Assembly: GCA_016794445.1 (NCBI GenBank)
Contig: JAEUKC010000038.1
Span: forward strand, 1 to 64,000
Reading direction: 5' to 3'
Length of the DNA stretch: 64,000 nt
Origin: JADJMO01 sp016794445
GTDB lineage: Bacteria > Myxococcota_A > Polyangia > Polyangiales > JADJMO01
Part shown: positions 20,670 to 29,253 of the stretch, piece after piece
Position numbering within the stretch: position 1 is the first letter of the stretch
Layout: every line of letters begins with the position of its first letter
Notes under the pieces: generated by a model
The model's database searches: none
The model's input: the letters and a program-made list of their open reading frames with translations, nothing else
What the model was told of the DNA's origin: nothing
Position numbers and translations under genes: made by a program

Positions 20670-20843
20670 GTGAGCAAGCCGTCGTCGGGCGCGCTCGGTT
20701 CCCATGACCTGCACGCGCCGCTCTGGCACATCGACGGGTTCGCGGCAGTTCTCGAGGAGTCGGTGGAGGCGCCGCTCTGGGAGGTGCCCGCGCTGGACCC
20801 GTGGCGCCTCCGTCTCCCGTACCTCGCGAGAAGGCGGGCCTAG
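20670..20843 (+). CDS. Possible small protein of 57 residues
   Basis: A GTG-started frame with nearly every codon ending in G or C, a good coding sign in this genome but not proof in such GC-rich DNA. The product contains two APLW segments about 20 residues apart (HAPLWHIDGF and EAPLWEVPAL), suggesting a small duplication. No signal peptide, membrane segment or known motif is present, and the ribosome-binding site is not convincing. It lies between the start of rpoN and a region without recognisable genes. Confidence 0.3.
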   Translation: MSKPSSGALGSHDLHAPLWHIDGFAAVLEESVEAPLWEVPALDPWRLRLPYLARRRA

Positions 20844-21692
20844 ACACGCGGGCCCCCAGACCACGTCAGAGATCGAGGCCAGGACTGGGAGCCGAGCGCG
20901 ACCACCATGCCGGCTGCGATCCGCGCTCTCCCCGAGTTCCCTGAGCGGTTCGAGCCGCTCGACTCGAAGCAGTGGACTCGTTGGCAAGCGTGATTGGGCA
21001 CCTCGGGTCCCGTCACGATCACAGGCACCTCCACACACACCGCAACAGCCTCCTGCCGTCTGGACGGTCGAGCGTCCCACCGGCGACACCTCCACGTCCC
21101 AGCGGCGACACCCCGCGATCACGCTTCAGCGGCGGGCGCAGCCCGACACGCCGCCGCGATCTCCGGCCCAGCTGAGCGCGAACAGGTAGCTGAAGGACCG
21201 GCTCCGAGGGAGGACGCTCGACGTCCGTCGCACTCCCCCGCGATCGGTGGAAGTGCAGCACAATGGCATCCCCCCTCGAAGTTGGCCTATCCAGCTCGAG
21301 CAGAGCTGGTGCGGATCGGCGCAGAGTTAGCGGATCCGCGCTGGAGGCTGCGCGCGCTGCAGATCCGCGCTCGACAGGGCGCGGTGCCGCGCTGGTAACC
21401 CGCCGACGGTCGCTACTGTGCCCGAGCCCGATGACTCGCCTGCGCCAGTCTCGACGACAGAGCGCCGGCCGAGACCCCTCAGCAAGCGACGTGGGTCTCC
21501 GGCGCGGAGTGCGAGGCGACCGAGCATCGTCCCTGCACCAAGGGGAAGCCCAGCGCTCGTCGACCAAGAGCAGCCTGTCATCGACATCCTGCGTGCCGAA
21601 CCGCACGTCGCCCATCTCGAGGTCGAGGAGGCGCGAGTTCGTCGAGCGCCACCTGCACGCAGACGCTGCCGGCACATGCAGCGCGCGTCCGA
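20844..21692. other. Region without a supportable gene
   Basis: About 850 bases in which every frame on both strands is either short or rich in Arg/Ser/Pro with poor third-position GC bias, as expected from antisense or decayed sequence. The minus-strand frame that continues the membrane protein ORF past 21830 is open here but looks non-coding. No repeat ends, tRNA or insertion-sequence inverted repeats were seen. Confidence 0.5.
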
Positions 21693-22563
21693 TCAGGCCG
21701 CGGGCTCGATGTTCTCCTGAGCCAGTACCTGCGCGGCGCAACGTTCTTTCACGGTTGGCTCCAGCCATGTGCGGACGGAACCCACAGCCGGCAAGGTGTC
21801 GTGAGCGGCGAACACGCGCGAGCGGAACGGGCGCGCCTCGATAGCCGTCGGCGACCAGAGCCTCGAGGATTCCACCGTGGCCGTCGAGAATCGGCAGCTC
21901 CCGCACGTCATCGTCCCACTCCGCAGCGCGGACGCGGAGCCCGAGCACACCGTTCTGAGCGACCCGCGAGACGAGTTCTCTCCGTCGACGTCGTCTCGTC
22001 CGCGCGCGCGCCCCCACCAGCAGACTTGTCAGCACCAGCAGCCCGAGTCCCCCCCGTCCTCCGCTCGAGATGGATACGTAGCAAACCTTGCCCATCATCA
22101 GCGCCGAGAACACGGCCACCGTGACACAGCAGACCTGGTGGGTCGCTTCGATGGCGTCGTGGCTGAGTGGGCAGGCAGCGCCCGCTGCCCAGAGGAGAGG
22201 CAGGAAGCAGATGCCGTGGACGGCCCCCGATAGACCTCCGACCACACCGCCTAGCATGAGCATCCGCGCGTCGACGCCCACGGAGGCCATCATGGGGAGC
22301 ATGGCGTTCAGGGCACCGATGAGCGAGGCGAGGCCGACGGTCCTTGCGACAGCGCTCTGGAACGTGCGACTCCGCATCGCGACCTGGCCCAGACCTGCGG
22401 CAGCGAGCGTGTTCGTCACCCACTGCAGGCGCACATAGCCTGGACCGAAGCGCTCCACCTGGAGCCCCAACGTGGTGGCGACCAGCTGCGCATGGGCACC
22501 GACGGCTCCGCCGATGGCAGAGATGACCCCGAACGTGACAGAGACGGCGGTCGGTGCGCTCAT
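21693..22563 (-). pseudogene. Multi-pass membrane protein gene with an apparent frameshift
   Basis: From the ATG at 22563 the frame gives about 185 residues with several hydrophobic segments (SVTFGVISAIGGAVGAHAQ; MLMLGGVVGGLSGAVHGICF; CCVTVAVFSALMMGKVCYV) and an Arg-rich loop. Near 21826-21834 (around the codons for GAP) the third-position GC bias leaves this frame and moves to the adjacent one, which then reads FRSRVFAAHDTLPAVG and stops at 21693. The combined product would be about 290 residues of unknown function. A real mutation and an assembly error are equally possible. Confidence 0.5.
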
Positions 22564-22870
22564 CGGCCTCCGGAGAAGCTCGGTGGGTGGTTCGTCTCTG
22601 TATCCGCTGGAGCTGTGGTGCACGAGGAGACACCCTTGGGTGGGCGTGGGCCCTTGGAGACGACAAATGGAACGGTGAGGCCCTCGCGGACGAGCCTCAC
22701 GAAACAGCTGAGCAAGGCGCGGACCGCTCCTGGCACGCGCCCGCCACACCTCAGGTCGTCAGGCAGGAAGCCCCTCGTGGAGGCGAGTCTCGAAGCGGAT
22801 CGGTGGACACGCGTGGTTCGTGGCGGCAACTCCAGGCGAGGCAATGCGTGGCTTCTTCGTCCAGCGTTCT
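22564..22870. other. Intergenic region, nothing recognised
   Basis: About 300 bases between two minus-strand genes. No frame has convincing codon bias and no clear promoter, hairpin or repeat was found, though it should contain the promoter of the downstream membrane protein gene. Confidence 0.5.
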
Positions 22871-23563
22871 TCAAGGATCTCCGCGCCGCGCGAGTTGCCT
22901 CGAGCGCTCGACAAGGTGAGTCCCCTGGATCCCCGCGAGAGCCGTTTCGTACTTGCGGACACCGACCCGCTCCAGCAGCTGGTTGGCGTCCACCCCCTTC
23001 GCAACGAGGGCGAGCACGGGCAAGTCTGGCACCCGCAGCACCACGGCCTCGAGCAACGACTCGACGCTGCTCGCCGACAGGTCCACGATGGCCAGGCTTG
23101 GGAGTTCCGTGAAGGTCACCTCCGCGACACTCTCGAGGACGGTGACGTCGCATCCCCCGGACACGAGTTGTCGAGCGAGGTTCGCGCGGGTGAACCGATC
23201 GCGGTGGATCAGCAGCACCCGCAGATGGGGACGCAGCTTCGCGCTCGTATGCTCGGTCGCGTTGCCTTCGGCCGACTCCGCGGGCAACCACAGCGCGTCG
23301 CTGATCTCCTCCAGGAACTTCGCCACGGCGCGAGGCCCGAGTTCGTCCGTGAGCGCGTCGATCAGGTGCGCCCGGACGAAATCGAGGATGGCCGGGCGGT
23401 CGGTCGGAAGCGTCGTTCGACGTGCGCTGTGGAGGGCGGCCTGCAAGAAGATAGACGCCCCCGGATCACCCCCGAACGCGGCCTCCAGCTTGTCGACGAG
23501 CGTGGCGTGCGCCGCGCTCGTTCCCACTCCCCTCTTCAAGGTCCCCTCCCAGGTCTCCAGCAT
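22871..23563 (-). CDS. Paralogous-domain protein A: uncharacterised domain plus degenerate receiver
   Basis: Residues about 15-90 form an uncharacterised domain shared with two other proteins here (GGDPGASIFLQAALHSAR; LDFVRAHLIDALTDELG). Residues about 115-225 resemble a CheY-like receiver: HLRVLLIHRDRF as strand 1 and LAIVDLSASSV with a possible phospho-acceptor Asp. The Thr/Ser position is altered (LALVAKG), and only a Lys in VRKYET might serve as the conserved one. The ATG at 23563 has no clear ribosome site; a GTG at about 23524 behind a GGAGGGG run is an alternative. Divergent from the truncated paralogue at 23786. A phosphorylation-independent signalling role is inferred. Confidence 0.7.
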   Translation of the reverse strand: MLETWEGTLKRGVGTSAAHATLVDKLEAAFGGDPGASIFLQAALHSARRTTLPTDRPAILDFVRAHLIDALTDELGPRAVAKFLEEISDALWLPAESAEGNATEHTSAKLRPHLRVLLIHRDRFTRANLARQLVSGGCDVTVLESVAEVTFTELPSLAIVDLSASSVESLLEAVVLRVPDLPVLALVAKGVDANQLLERVGVRKYETALAGIQGTHLVERSRQLARRGDP

Positions 23564-23785
23564 CGCGCTGGCCGAGCGGCGTGACAGCAAGAAACACGCG
23601 CTCGATTCACCAGACGCTCTGCTCGGAAATGGCCAGCTCGGTCCGGTGGTCCGACCTGACACGGGTCGAGAGGCGCCACATGGGTCGTTTCGACACGCCG
23701 CGACTGCAAGAATGCGCCGGATTCTCGTCGGTCTGCGGCTTGCTGAGCGTTCGGCCCTATGGCCCCGCCCCGACGTTCCCCCTCG

Positions 23786-24100
23786 ATGAGCCTTCCGCAG
23801 CGTGCGTTGCTCACGACCCTCGATCAGGTGTTCGGCGAGCAGGCCGCGACGGTGCTCCACACCGCGCTCCGGCGGGCACGACGGCCAGGTCTTCCGGTCG
23901 ATGCGCTGACCGCGCTCGAGTTCCTGCGGCTGTACGTCTCCCCACCCCATGCAGTCGATCTGCGGGCTCTCTTCGTGGCCGCGCTCGCCCGTGGCGAGGC
24001 CTCGGGTCGGGAGCGGAGTGCTGCGCGGACGACCGTCATCGTCGGGGTTCCGGCCGCTGGACAGCAGCCTAGAGACCCGCACGCTGGAGGGCCAAGGTGA
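23786..24100 (+). CDS. Paralogous-domain protein C: truncated copy lacking the receiver
   Basis: The 104 residues from the ATG at 23786 (MSLPQRALLTTLDQVFGEQA) align with the N-terminal domain of the proteins at 22871 and 31698: LPQR, then a short LE/LD helix and FG, a TALRRAR helix, and LEFLRLY in place of LDFxRAH. After strand 1 of the would-be receiver (TTVIVGVPA) the frame ends in a Pro/Arg/Gly tail within the 3' end of the opposing response-regulator gene. It is either a shortened stand-alone domain or a truncated relic. An ATG at 23759 would add nine residues. Confidence 0.55.
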   Translation: MSLPQRALLTTLDQVFGEQAATVLHTALRRARRPGLPVDALTALEFLRLYVSPPHAVDLRALFVAALARGEASGRERSAARTTVIVGVPAAGQQPRDPHAGGPR

Positions 24101-24425
24101 GCTCCGCCGCGTCGTAGGGCTTGAGCAGCAATGTCAGACCTGGGGGGAGGTCCAACCCCCAGGCCGCAGTGAGGATCAGCCGGGCTGTCGGGGCGGCGCG
24201 CCGGATCTCCTCCAGCGCGGCGGGCACCGACGGCTCGCGCTTGTCGATATCGAGGATCACTCCATCGATCGGCGGGCCGTCGCTGGTCAGGATCTCGACC
24301 GCCTGCCTTCGATCACGAGCCTCGACGACCTCCAGGCCGCGACGTCGCAACAAGCGGGTGATCAGGGAGCGTACGAGGCCATCGCCTTCGACCAGCAGCA
24401 CCCGGGTGGTGGGGTTCGCGGACAT
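24069..24425 (-). CDS. Single-domain response regulator (CheY-like)
   Basis: 118 residues forming one complete receiver: acidic pocket E13/D15 (LLVEGDG), phospho-acceptor D59 (VILDID), T86 (LILTAAW) and K102 (LLLKPYD). No output domain is present, so it probably relays phosphate or acts by protein contact. The ATG at 24425 is preferred over 24479 because the fold starts there. It is the only receiver of this cluster, apart from that of the hybrid kinase at 36137, that keeps every catalytic residue. Its 3' end overlaps the convergent truncated paralogue by 32 bases. Confidence 0.85.
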   Translation of the reverse strand: MSANPTTRVLLVEGDGLVRSLITRLLRRRGLEVVEARDRRQAVEILTSDGPPIDGVILDIDKREPSVPAALEEIRRAAPTARLILTAAWGLDLPPGLTLLLKPYDAAELTLALQRAGL

Positions 24426-24475
24426 CAGCCCCGGTATTCCATTCAGGACTCCTGTTCTTGCCTGCGTCTTAAGGG

Positions 24476-25486
24476 TCACTTTGACGTTGCTCTTCGGTTC
24501 GGGTCCTCTCCGCGGCGCAGCTCAGAGGCGGTCCGAACGCCGTCGGCGACGACTGCGACCTTGCCCACGACGCGCCCGGTCTCGACGCGGCGGTGCGCCT
24601 CCCCTAGCTCGTCCCAGGTGTAGGTCCTTTCCACGACCGGCCGGACCTGGCCGTTCTCGATCATCGTCGCAAGGCCATCGAGCATGGCTCCCGAGGATCT
24701 CACGAAGAAGACTACCGTTCGTCGCGACGAAACCAAGTTGCGGAGCCACGCCGCTGGGACGTCCCAAGGCAAGCCATTGACCGTCACGAGTACGCCGTCG
24801 GGGCGGAGCAGCTTGCGCAGGCGCGCGAGGGACGTGCCGCGGACGGCGTCGAGCACCACGTCGAAGGTGCCGTGGCCGGAACCAAACGGATCGCTCTTCG
24901 TGTAGTCGACGACGTAATCGGCGCCGAGGCCAAGGGCGACCGACGCTTTCGCCCCGCTGCACGTGGTGGTCACCTCGGCGCCGAGCGCCTTCGCGATCTG
25001 GATCGCGACGGTGCCGACGCCTCCGGCGGCCCCGTTGATGAAGACCCGCATGCCGGGTTCTAGGGGCGCGTGGACCGTGAACGCTTCGTACGCAGTCGCT
25101 CCCACGCCGGGGAGGGTGCCCGCCTCTGCCCAGCTCAACACGGCCGGCACCCTGCCGAGGTAGCTCTCCGGCAGGACCACCCCCTCCCCATAGCCGCCCC
25201 CGACCTTGATGCCGGTGAACGCGAACACCCTGTCGCCAGGTGAAAACCGCGTCACCTCTTCGCCGAGCTCGGCGACCTCCCCCGCCACGTCGACACCGAG
25301 CACGGCCGGCAGACGAAGGCGGTTGAAGCTCTTGAGCTTCCCGGCGCGGATCCCGCAGTCGACAGGGTTCACGCTCGAACTCTGCACCCGCACGAGCACC
25401 TCGCCACGTCCTGGCCGCGGCGTTGTGACTTCGCCCCGCTCGAAGACCTCCGGGCCGCCGTAGCGACGGATGAGCATCGCTCTCAT
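24476..25486 (-). CDS. Zinc-free quinone-oxidoreductase-like MDR enzyme
   Basis: A medium-chain dehydrogenase/reductase of 336 residues. The N-terminal GroES-like half has VNPVDCGIRAGK and GVDVAGEVAELGEEV, and the NADPH-binding Rossmann half has INGAAGGVGTVAIQIAKALGA. The structural and catalytic zinc Cys sets are absent, placing it with quinone reductase/zeta-crystallin-like enzymes. It ends a run of three minus-strand oxidoreductase genes opposite an araC-type gene, a common arrangement for an inducible reductase operon. Its start overlaps the preceding gene's stop by 4 bases. Confidence 0.9.
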   Translation of the reverse strand: MRAMLIRRYGGPEVFERGEVTTPRPGRGEVLVRVQSSSVNPVDCGIRAGKLKSFNRLRLPAVLGVDVAGEVAELGEEVTRFSPGDRVFAFTGIKVGGGYGEGVVLPESYLGRVPAVLSWAEAGTLPGVGATAYEAFTVHAPLEPGMRVFINGAAGGVGTVAIQIAKALGAEVTTTCSGAKASVALGLGADYVVDYTKSDPFGSGHGTFDVVLDAVRGTSLARLRKLLRPDGVLVTVNGLPWDVPAAWLRNLVSSRRTVVFFVRSSGAMLDGLATMIENGQVRPVVERTYTWDELGEAHRRVETGRVVGKVAVVADGVRTASELRRGEDPNRRATSK

Positions 25487-25860
25487 CGCTCACGCTCGGG
25501 GTCGTCGATGAGTGGGAACATGTCGTCGAAGACGCACGGGCGCCCTTGCACCAGGAAGTCGCGTGGGAATCCGAGTTCGACCTTACTCGCCTCCTCGAGA
25601 CGCCGGAGCGCCTCGTTGGGCTGGGTCACAGCGAGCGCGCCTGGCGCGCGGATGAGCTCGCCGACGATCTTCTCGCTGCTGCCATTGGTGTAGTGGTTCG
25701 CGGTGTCGAGGAAGTTGCCGCCCGCTTCGACGAAGACGTCGAAAGTCCTCCTGCACGCATCCTTCGATCGCCCCCAGCCCCAGTCTTCGCCGAAGGTCAT
25801 CGTTCCGAGGCACAGCTCCGAGACCCGAAGCCCGCTACTACCGAGCAGCTTGTAACGCAT
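25483..25860 (-). pseudogene. Aldo-keto reductase with a large in-frame internal deletion
   Basis: The first 70 or so residues match the start of an aldo/keto reductase (MRYKLLGSSGLRVSELCLGT; FLDTANHYTNGSSEKIVGE with the catalytic Asp and Tyr). The last 50 match the normal C-terminus (NEALRRLEEASKVELGFPRD). The roughly 200 residues between, which hold the catalytic Lys and His, most of the barrel and the NADP site, are gone without loss of frame. The 125-residue product cannot be an active reductase. Its overlap with the next gene is kept. Confidence 0.8.
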
Positions 25861-25896
25861 GCTCGTCTCCTTTCTCGGTCGAGGTGGGCGCTCCGC

Positions 25897-26580
25897 TCAA
25901 CGCACGACCTTGATCGTGAACATCGGGTTCTGGAGCGCGCCGTAGAGCCGCGCCCACAGTGGGAGGTACATCTCGGTGCCGCGTGACATCGTGATGTCGC
26001 CGAGGTCGATCACGTCCTGCCAGCCGAGCCCCTCCACGAGCAGAGCGGTGACGGTGGTCTTCGCGCCTGCGTCGTTGCCGCACACGAACATCGTGTGGTC
26101 CCCGCCCGCGAGCATCTTGGGAGCGACCATCAGGTATGCGTTGACCGTGTTCAGCGTCTTGACAACCCTCGCGTCGGGACAGGCCCGCTGGATCTGCTCG
26201 CCGAGCGAGTCTGTGTTGCAGACCGTGAGCGAGGGCGGCATCCCCTTCGAGAAGTCGAGCGGGTTCGAGATGTCGATCAGGATCTTCCCAGCGAGGCTCT
26301 TCTCCCCAGCCGCCTTCAGCGCCTCGACCGTGCCCGTCCCGCTGGTCGCGTTCACCACGAGCTCGCCGTGGGTGGCCGCCTGGGCCAGCGTGCCGAACTC
26401 GATGCGCGGGTGCTTCTCACGCCACACCTTGAAGGGCGGGTTACCGAACGTGTCCGGATTCGTTCTTGCTAGCGTCGTCGCTGGATCGCGGGTGCCCACG
26501 AATACCGCGTGCCCGAGTTCGGCCAGTTTCGCCGCGATCGTCTGACCCACAGGACCCGTTCCGAGTACGCCGATCTTCAT
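25897..26580 (-). CDS. NADP/F420-binding oxidoreductase (NAD(P)-binding Rossmann protein)
   Basis: 227 residues, starting MKIGVLGTGPVGQTIAAKLA (Rossmann GxGxxG) with VFVGTRDP after strand 2, as in NADPH-dependent F420 reductase-like proteins. KTLNTVNAYLM and MFVCGNDAGAK are further family blocks. The ATG at 26580 has GAGGA upstream with good spacing. It is the first gene of the minus-strand oxidoreductase run and diverges from the AraC regulator across 157 bases. The natural substrate is not known. Confidence 0.85.
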   Translation of the reverse strand: MKIGVLGTGPVGQTIAAKLAELGHAVFVGTRDPATTLARTNPDTFGNPPFKVWREKHPRIEFGTLAQAATHGELVVNATSGTGTVEALKAAGEKSLAGKILIDISNPLDFSKGMPPSLTVCNTDSLGEQIQRACPDARVVKTLNTVNAYLMVAPKMLAGGDHTMFVCGNDAGAKTTVTALLVEGLGWQDVIDLGDITMSRGTEMYLPLWARLYGALQNPMFTIKVVR

Positions 26581-26621
26581 CCCATTCCTCATCGTTCATT
26601 CCTTCGTTGTGTGATCGCTTG

Positions 26622-26705
26622 TCGTCCAATGTCACCCCATGCATCTGGACTAGCAATGGCAGTTCGTCCGCGTTTCATGCTCAATCGTCCGCCCCAACTG
26701 GACGA
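26622..26705. promoter_or_regulatory. Helically phased TCGTCC repeats, candidate AraC-type operator
   Basis: TCGTCC occurs at 26622, 26664 and 26685, that is 42 and 21 bases apart (four and two helical turns). A reverse copy GGACGA at 26700-26705 forms an inverted repeat with the last one (9-base spacer). All lie between the divergent oxidoreductase and araC-type genes, where an AraC-family activator would bind. The link to this regulator is inferred. Confidence 0.4.
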
Positions 26706-26737
26706 CGACGCCAGGAACGGCCCATACTCTCAGCAGC

Positions 26738-27700
26738 ATGAAGGACAAGAGGGCCTCGGCTCTGGTGGACCCGCTCGGCGAAGCGCTCCACTTCCTACGC
26801 CTGACCGGTACCTTCTACTGCCGCTCCGAGTTGACGGCGCCGTGGGCGCTTGCACTACCGGCCAGGGAGGGTTGCCTCAGCTTCCATGTCGTCATGTCGG
26901 GCCGGTGCCTGCTGGAGGCCGAGGGCGAAGAGTCTCGAGTGCTTCAGTCAGGCGACCTCGTGCTCGTCCCTCACGGGGAGGGACATCGACTGTCGAGCGA
27001 GCGGGGGGTCCCCGCGCCGAGTGTTCACGGGCTGCGCTACGAGCATGCAAGCGACCGCTACGCGGTCCTGCGACATGGGGGTGGTGGCGCGCCAACGAGC
27101 CTCGTCTGCGGCGCCGTACGCTTCGATCACCCTGCGGCTCATCACTTGGTTAGGCTCCTTCCGAGGATGATCCATGTCGAGGCGTCGGCGTCGCCGCAGA
27201 TGGACTGGATGCAGAGCACCCTCCGACTCATGGCCGTCGAAGCGAAGGAGCTGCGACCCGGAGGCGAGACGGTGATCACGCGCCTCGCGGACATCCTGGT
27301 CATCCAGGCGATCCGAACGTGGATCCAAGAGGATCCGGCCGCGCAGACGGGGTGGCTCGGGGCGCTCCAGGACGAGCAGATCGGCCGCGCAATCGCGCTC
27401 GTCCACCAGGAGCCGGCACGCCCCTGGACCGTCGCCTCACTGGCGACCGACGTCGCGATGTCGCGCTCGGCGTTCGCAGCGCGCTTCACCGAGCTCGTCG
27501 GCGAGCCCGCCATGCACTACGTGACCCGCTGGCGCATGCACCTAGCTCTGACGTGGCTCAAGGAGGACAGCCCCGCTCTCGGCGAACTGGCGAGCCGCCT
27601 TGGCTACCAGTCCGAGGCCGCGTTCAGTCGAGCCTTCAAGCGTTTCATCGGCGTCTCCCCAGGTGCCGTACGCCGCACCGAACGGGCCGAAGGCGCGTGA
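26738..27700 (+). CDS. AraC-family transcriptional regulator
   Basis: 320 residues: an N-terminal cupin-like ligand domain (about 10-200; LSFHVVMSGRCLLE, GDLVLVPHGEGH) of the type seen in regulators of small-molecule stress genes, and a C-terminal double helix-turn-helix (about 215-315; WTVASLATDVAMSRSAFAARF and LASRLGYQSEAAFSRAFKRFIG). It is transcribed away from the oxidoreductase genes, so it probably controls them and itself in response to a reactive compound such as an aldehyde or quinone. Confidence 0.92.
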   Translation: MKDKRASALVDPLGEALHFLRLTGTFYCRSELTAPWALALPAREGCLSFHVVMSGRCLLEAEGEESRVLQSGDLVLVPHGEGHRLSSERGVPAPSVHGLRYEHASDRYAVLRHGGGGAPTSLVCGAVRFDHPAAHHLVRLLPRMIHVEASASPQMDWMQSTLRLMAVEAKELRPGGETVITRLADILVIQAIRTWIQEDPAAQTGWLGALQDEQIGRAIALVHQEPARPWTVASLATDVAMSRSAFAARFTELVGEPAMHYVTRWRMHLALTWLKEDSPALGELASRLGYQSEAAFSRAFKRFIGVSPGAVRRTERAEGA

Positions 27701-27968
27701 GCATGCTCGGCGGAAGGCGGTCGACCTCGTAGCGACGATGACGTCGACCTTTCCAACGTCCTGACAGCCAACAGCGAGGGCGTCCGAACGTCCTGGCCGG
27801 ATTCCTGCACTCCAGCGTGATGGGGCCCATTCCCCGAGCGAACGGCCCGTGCGCCGCGAAGCGCCTCTGTGCGCGGCTCGCTGCGCTGACTGAAGGCGCG
27901 TTCCGCGACGTCGTCTCTGGCGAGACCGGCCATGGATCTTCCGCGACGACGCCGATAGTGTCGGAGCA

Positions 27969-29162
27969 ATGGGGGAGGTCGAAGTGCAGTCCCAAGGGCT
28001 GGTGTGCCTGGAGGGAATCGGGGGCGGGCTTGTCGACGAGCTTCTCCGACTCATCGCTGAGTCCTTCTCTACGCCCATGGCGTGGCTGTCGTTCCAGAGT
28101 GCAGGCGATCGCCGGTTCGTGAGAAGGGTGGGGGTGGCGTGCAGTGAAGTCCGCTGGGCGGGATCGCTGTGCGCCCACGTCGAGTCTCGCGGCGCGCTGC
28201 TCCTCGCCGACGCCCGAAGCGACCCACGCTTCGGCGGCGACCCGTTGGTGAACGGTCCTGACGCCGTTCGCTTCTACTGCGGGGTCACGGTCCCTGGCGG
28301 GGACGGCCACCCGCTCGCAGTGCTGTCGGTTTCGGACCGGACGCCGCGTCCCGTCGACGTCGGCGACATTGCGCGACTGGCAGCCTTCTGCCCAACGATC
28401 GGGCGCGCGTGGGAGTCGTGTCGCCAGCTGGAGCGCGCCGAGCGCGCGCGCGCCGAGGCGAGCGAGCGCCAGCGGGTCCACGAACTGCTAGCGGCGATGC
28501 TCGTGCACGATCTGCGAAGTCCGGTCACCACGATCCGCGCGCTCTGCCAGGCGATCGCGGCCGCGGACGAGGAGTCGGCCACCGATCTGGCCGCTGTCGA
28601 GCGCGAGGCGCGCCGTATGGGCCACATGCTCGCCGACATCCTGGACGTGCAGGCCCAGAGGGCTGGCGGTCTCCATCCACGGCCCGTCGCGTTCGACCTC
28701 CGCGCGATCCTGCACGACGTCGCCGCCCTGTATGGGCGAACCAGGCCGGGCGCGACCGTCGGCGTCAGCGGCACCGACGAACCCGCCCTTGTTCGCGCCG
28801 ACCCCGAACTCGTGCGTCGAGTGCTCGACAACCTGGTGGACAACGCGCTGCACCATGCCGGCCCAGAGGTCTCGCTGCGGTGCTGGCGGCACGCCGATCG
28901 CGTTGGTTGCGAGGTGCGCGACCACGGCGCTCCGATCGCCGAAGCCGATCTACCAGCGCTGTTTCACCCCCTGGAGCGGGGACCAGTTCGGCGGCACCAT
29001 GGGCACGGTCTCGGACTCGCATTCTGCCGGATGGCCGTGGAGGCCCAGGGCGGGACACTCTGCGCCCTGCCCCGGTCTTCGCCCCCCGGCAACGCTTTCA
29101 GGTTCGAGCTTCCGGCGGCGGACACTCCCTGCGACCAAGCATCGCAAGGGGGGAGTTCGTAG
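27969..29162 (+). CDS. GAF-domain sensor histidine kinase
   Basis: 397 residues, soluble. An N-terminal GAF domain (about 15-150; ADARSDPRF, VRFYCGVTV) precedes a short coiled helix, the phospho-acceptor helix LVHDLRSPVTT (His near residue 180) and a HATPase domain with N-box LVDNALHHA and G-box GHGLGLAF. The first G-box reads VRDHGAPI rather than DTGxG, a mild departure. No receiver is adjacent. Partners may be the single-domain regulator at 24069 or receivers elsewhere. The GAF ligand is unknown. Confidence 0.9.
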   Translation: MGEVEVQSQGLVCLEGIGGGLVDELLRLIAESFSTPMAWLSFQSAGDRRFVRRVGVACSEVRWAGSLCAHVESRGALLLADARSDPRFGGDPLVNGPDAVRFYCGVTVPGGDGHPLAVLSVSDRTPRPVDVGDIARLAAFCPTIGRAWESCRQLERAERARAEASERQRVHELLAAMLVHDLRSPVTTIRALCQAIAAADEESATDLAAVEREARRMGHMLADILDVQAQRAGGLHPRPVAFDLRAILHDVAALYGRTRPGATVGVSGTDEPALVRADPELVRRVLDNLVDNALHHAGPEVSLRCWRHADRVGCEVRDHGAPIAEADLPALFHPLERGPVRRHHGHGLGLAFCRMAVEAQGGTLCALPRSSPPGNAFRFELPAADTPCDQASQGGSS

Positions 29163-29253
29163 CTGCACCGGCGGCGGCCCGTCTGTCGTCTCTCCTGCGG
29201 GCAACCGGCGACGCTGACGGCCTGCTCGACATGGTTGGCGCGGAAGACGCCTA

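Noticed and set aside
21019..21692. Continuation of the minus-strand membrane protein to 576 codons
   Set aside because: After about 21830 this frame loses third-position GC bias and becomes Arg/Ser/Pro-rich. The neighbouring frame continues the coding signal and stops at 21693.
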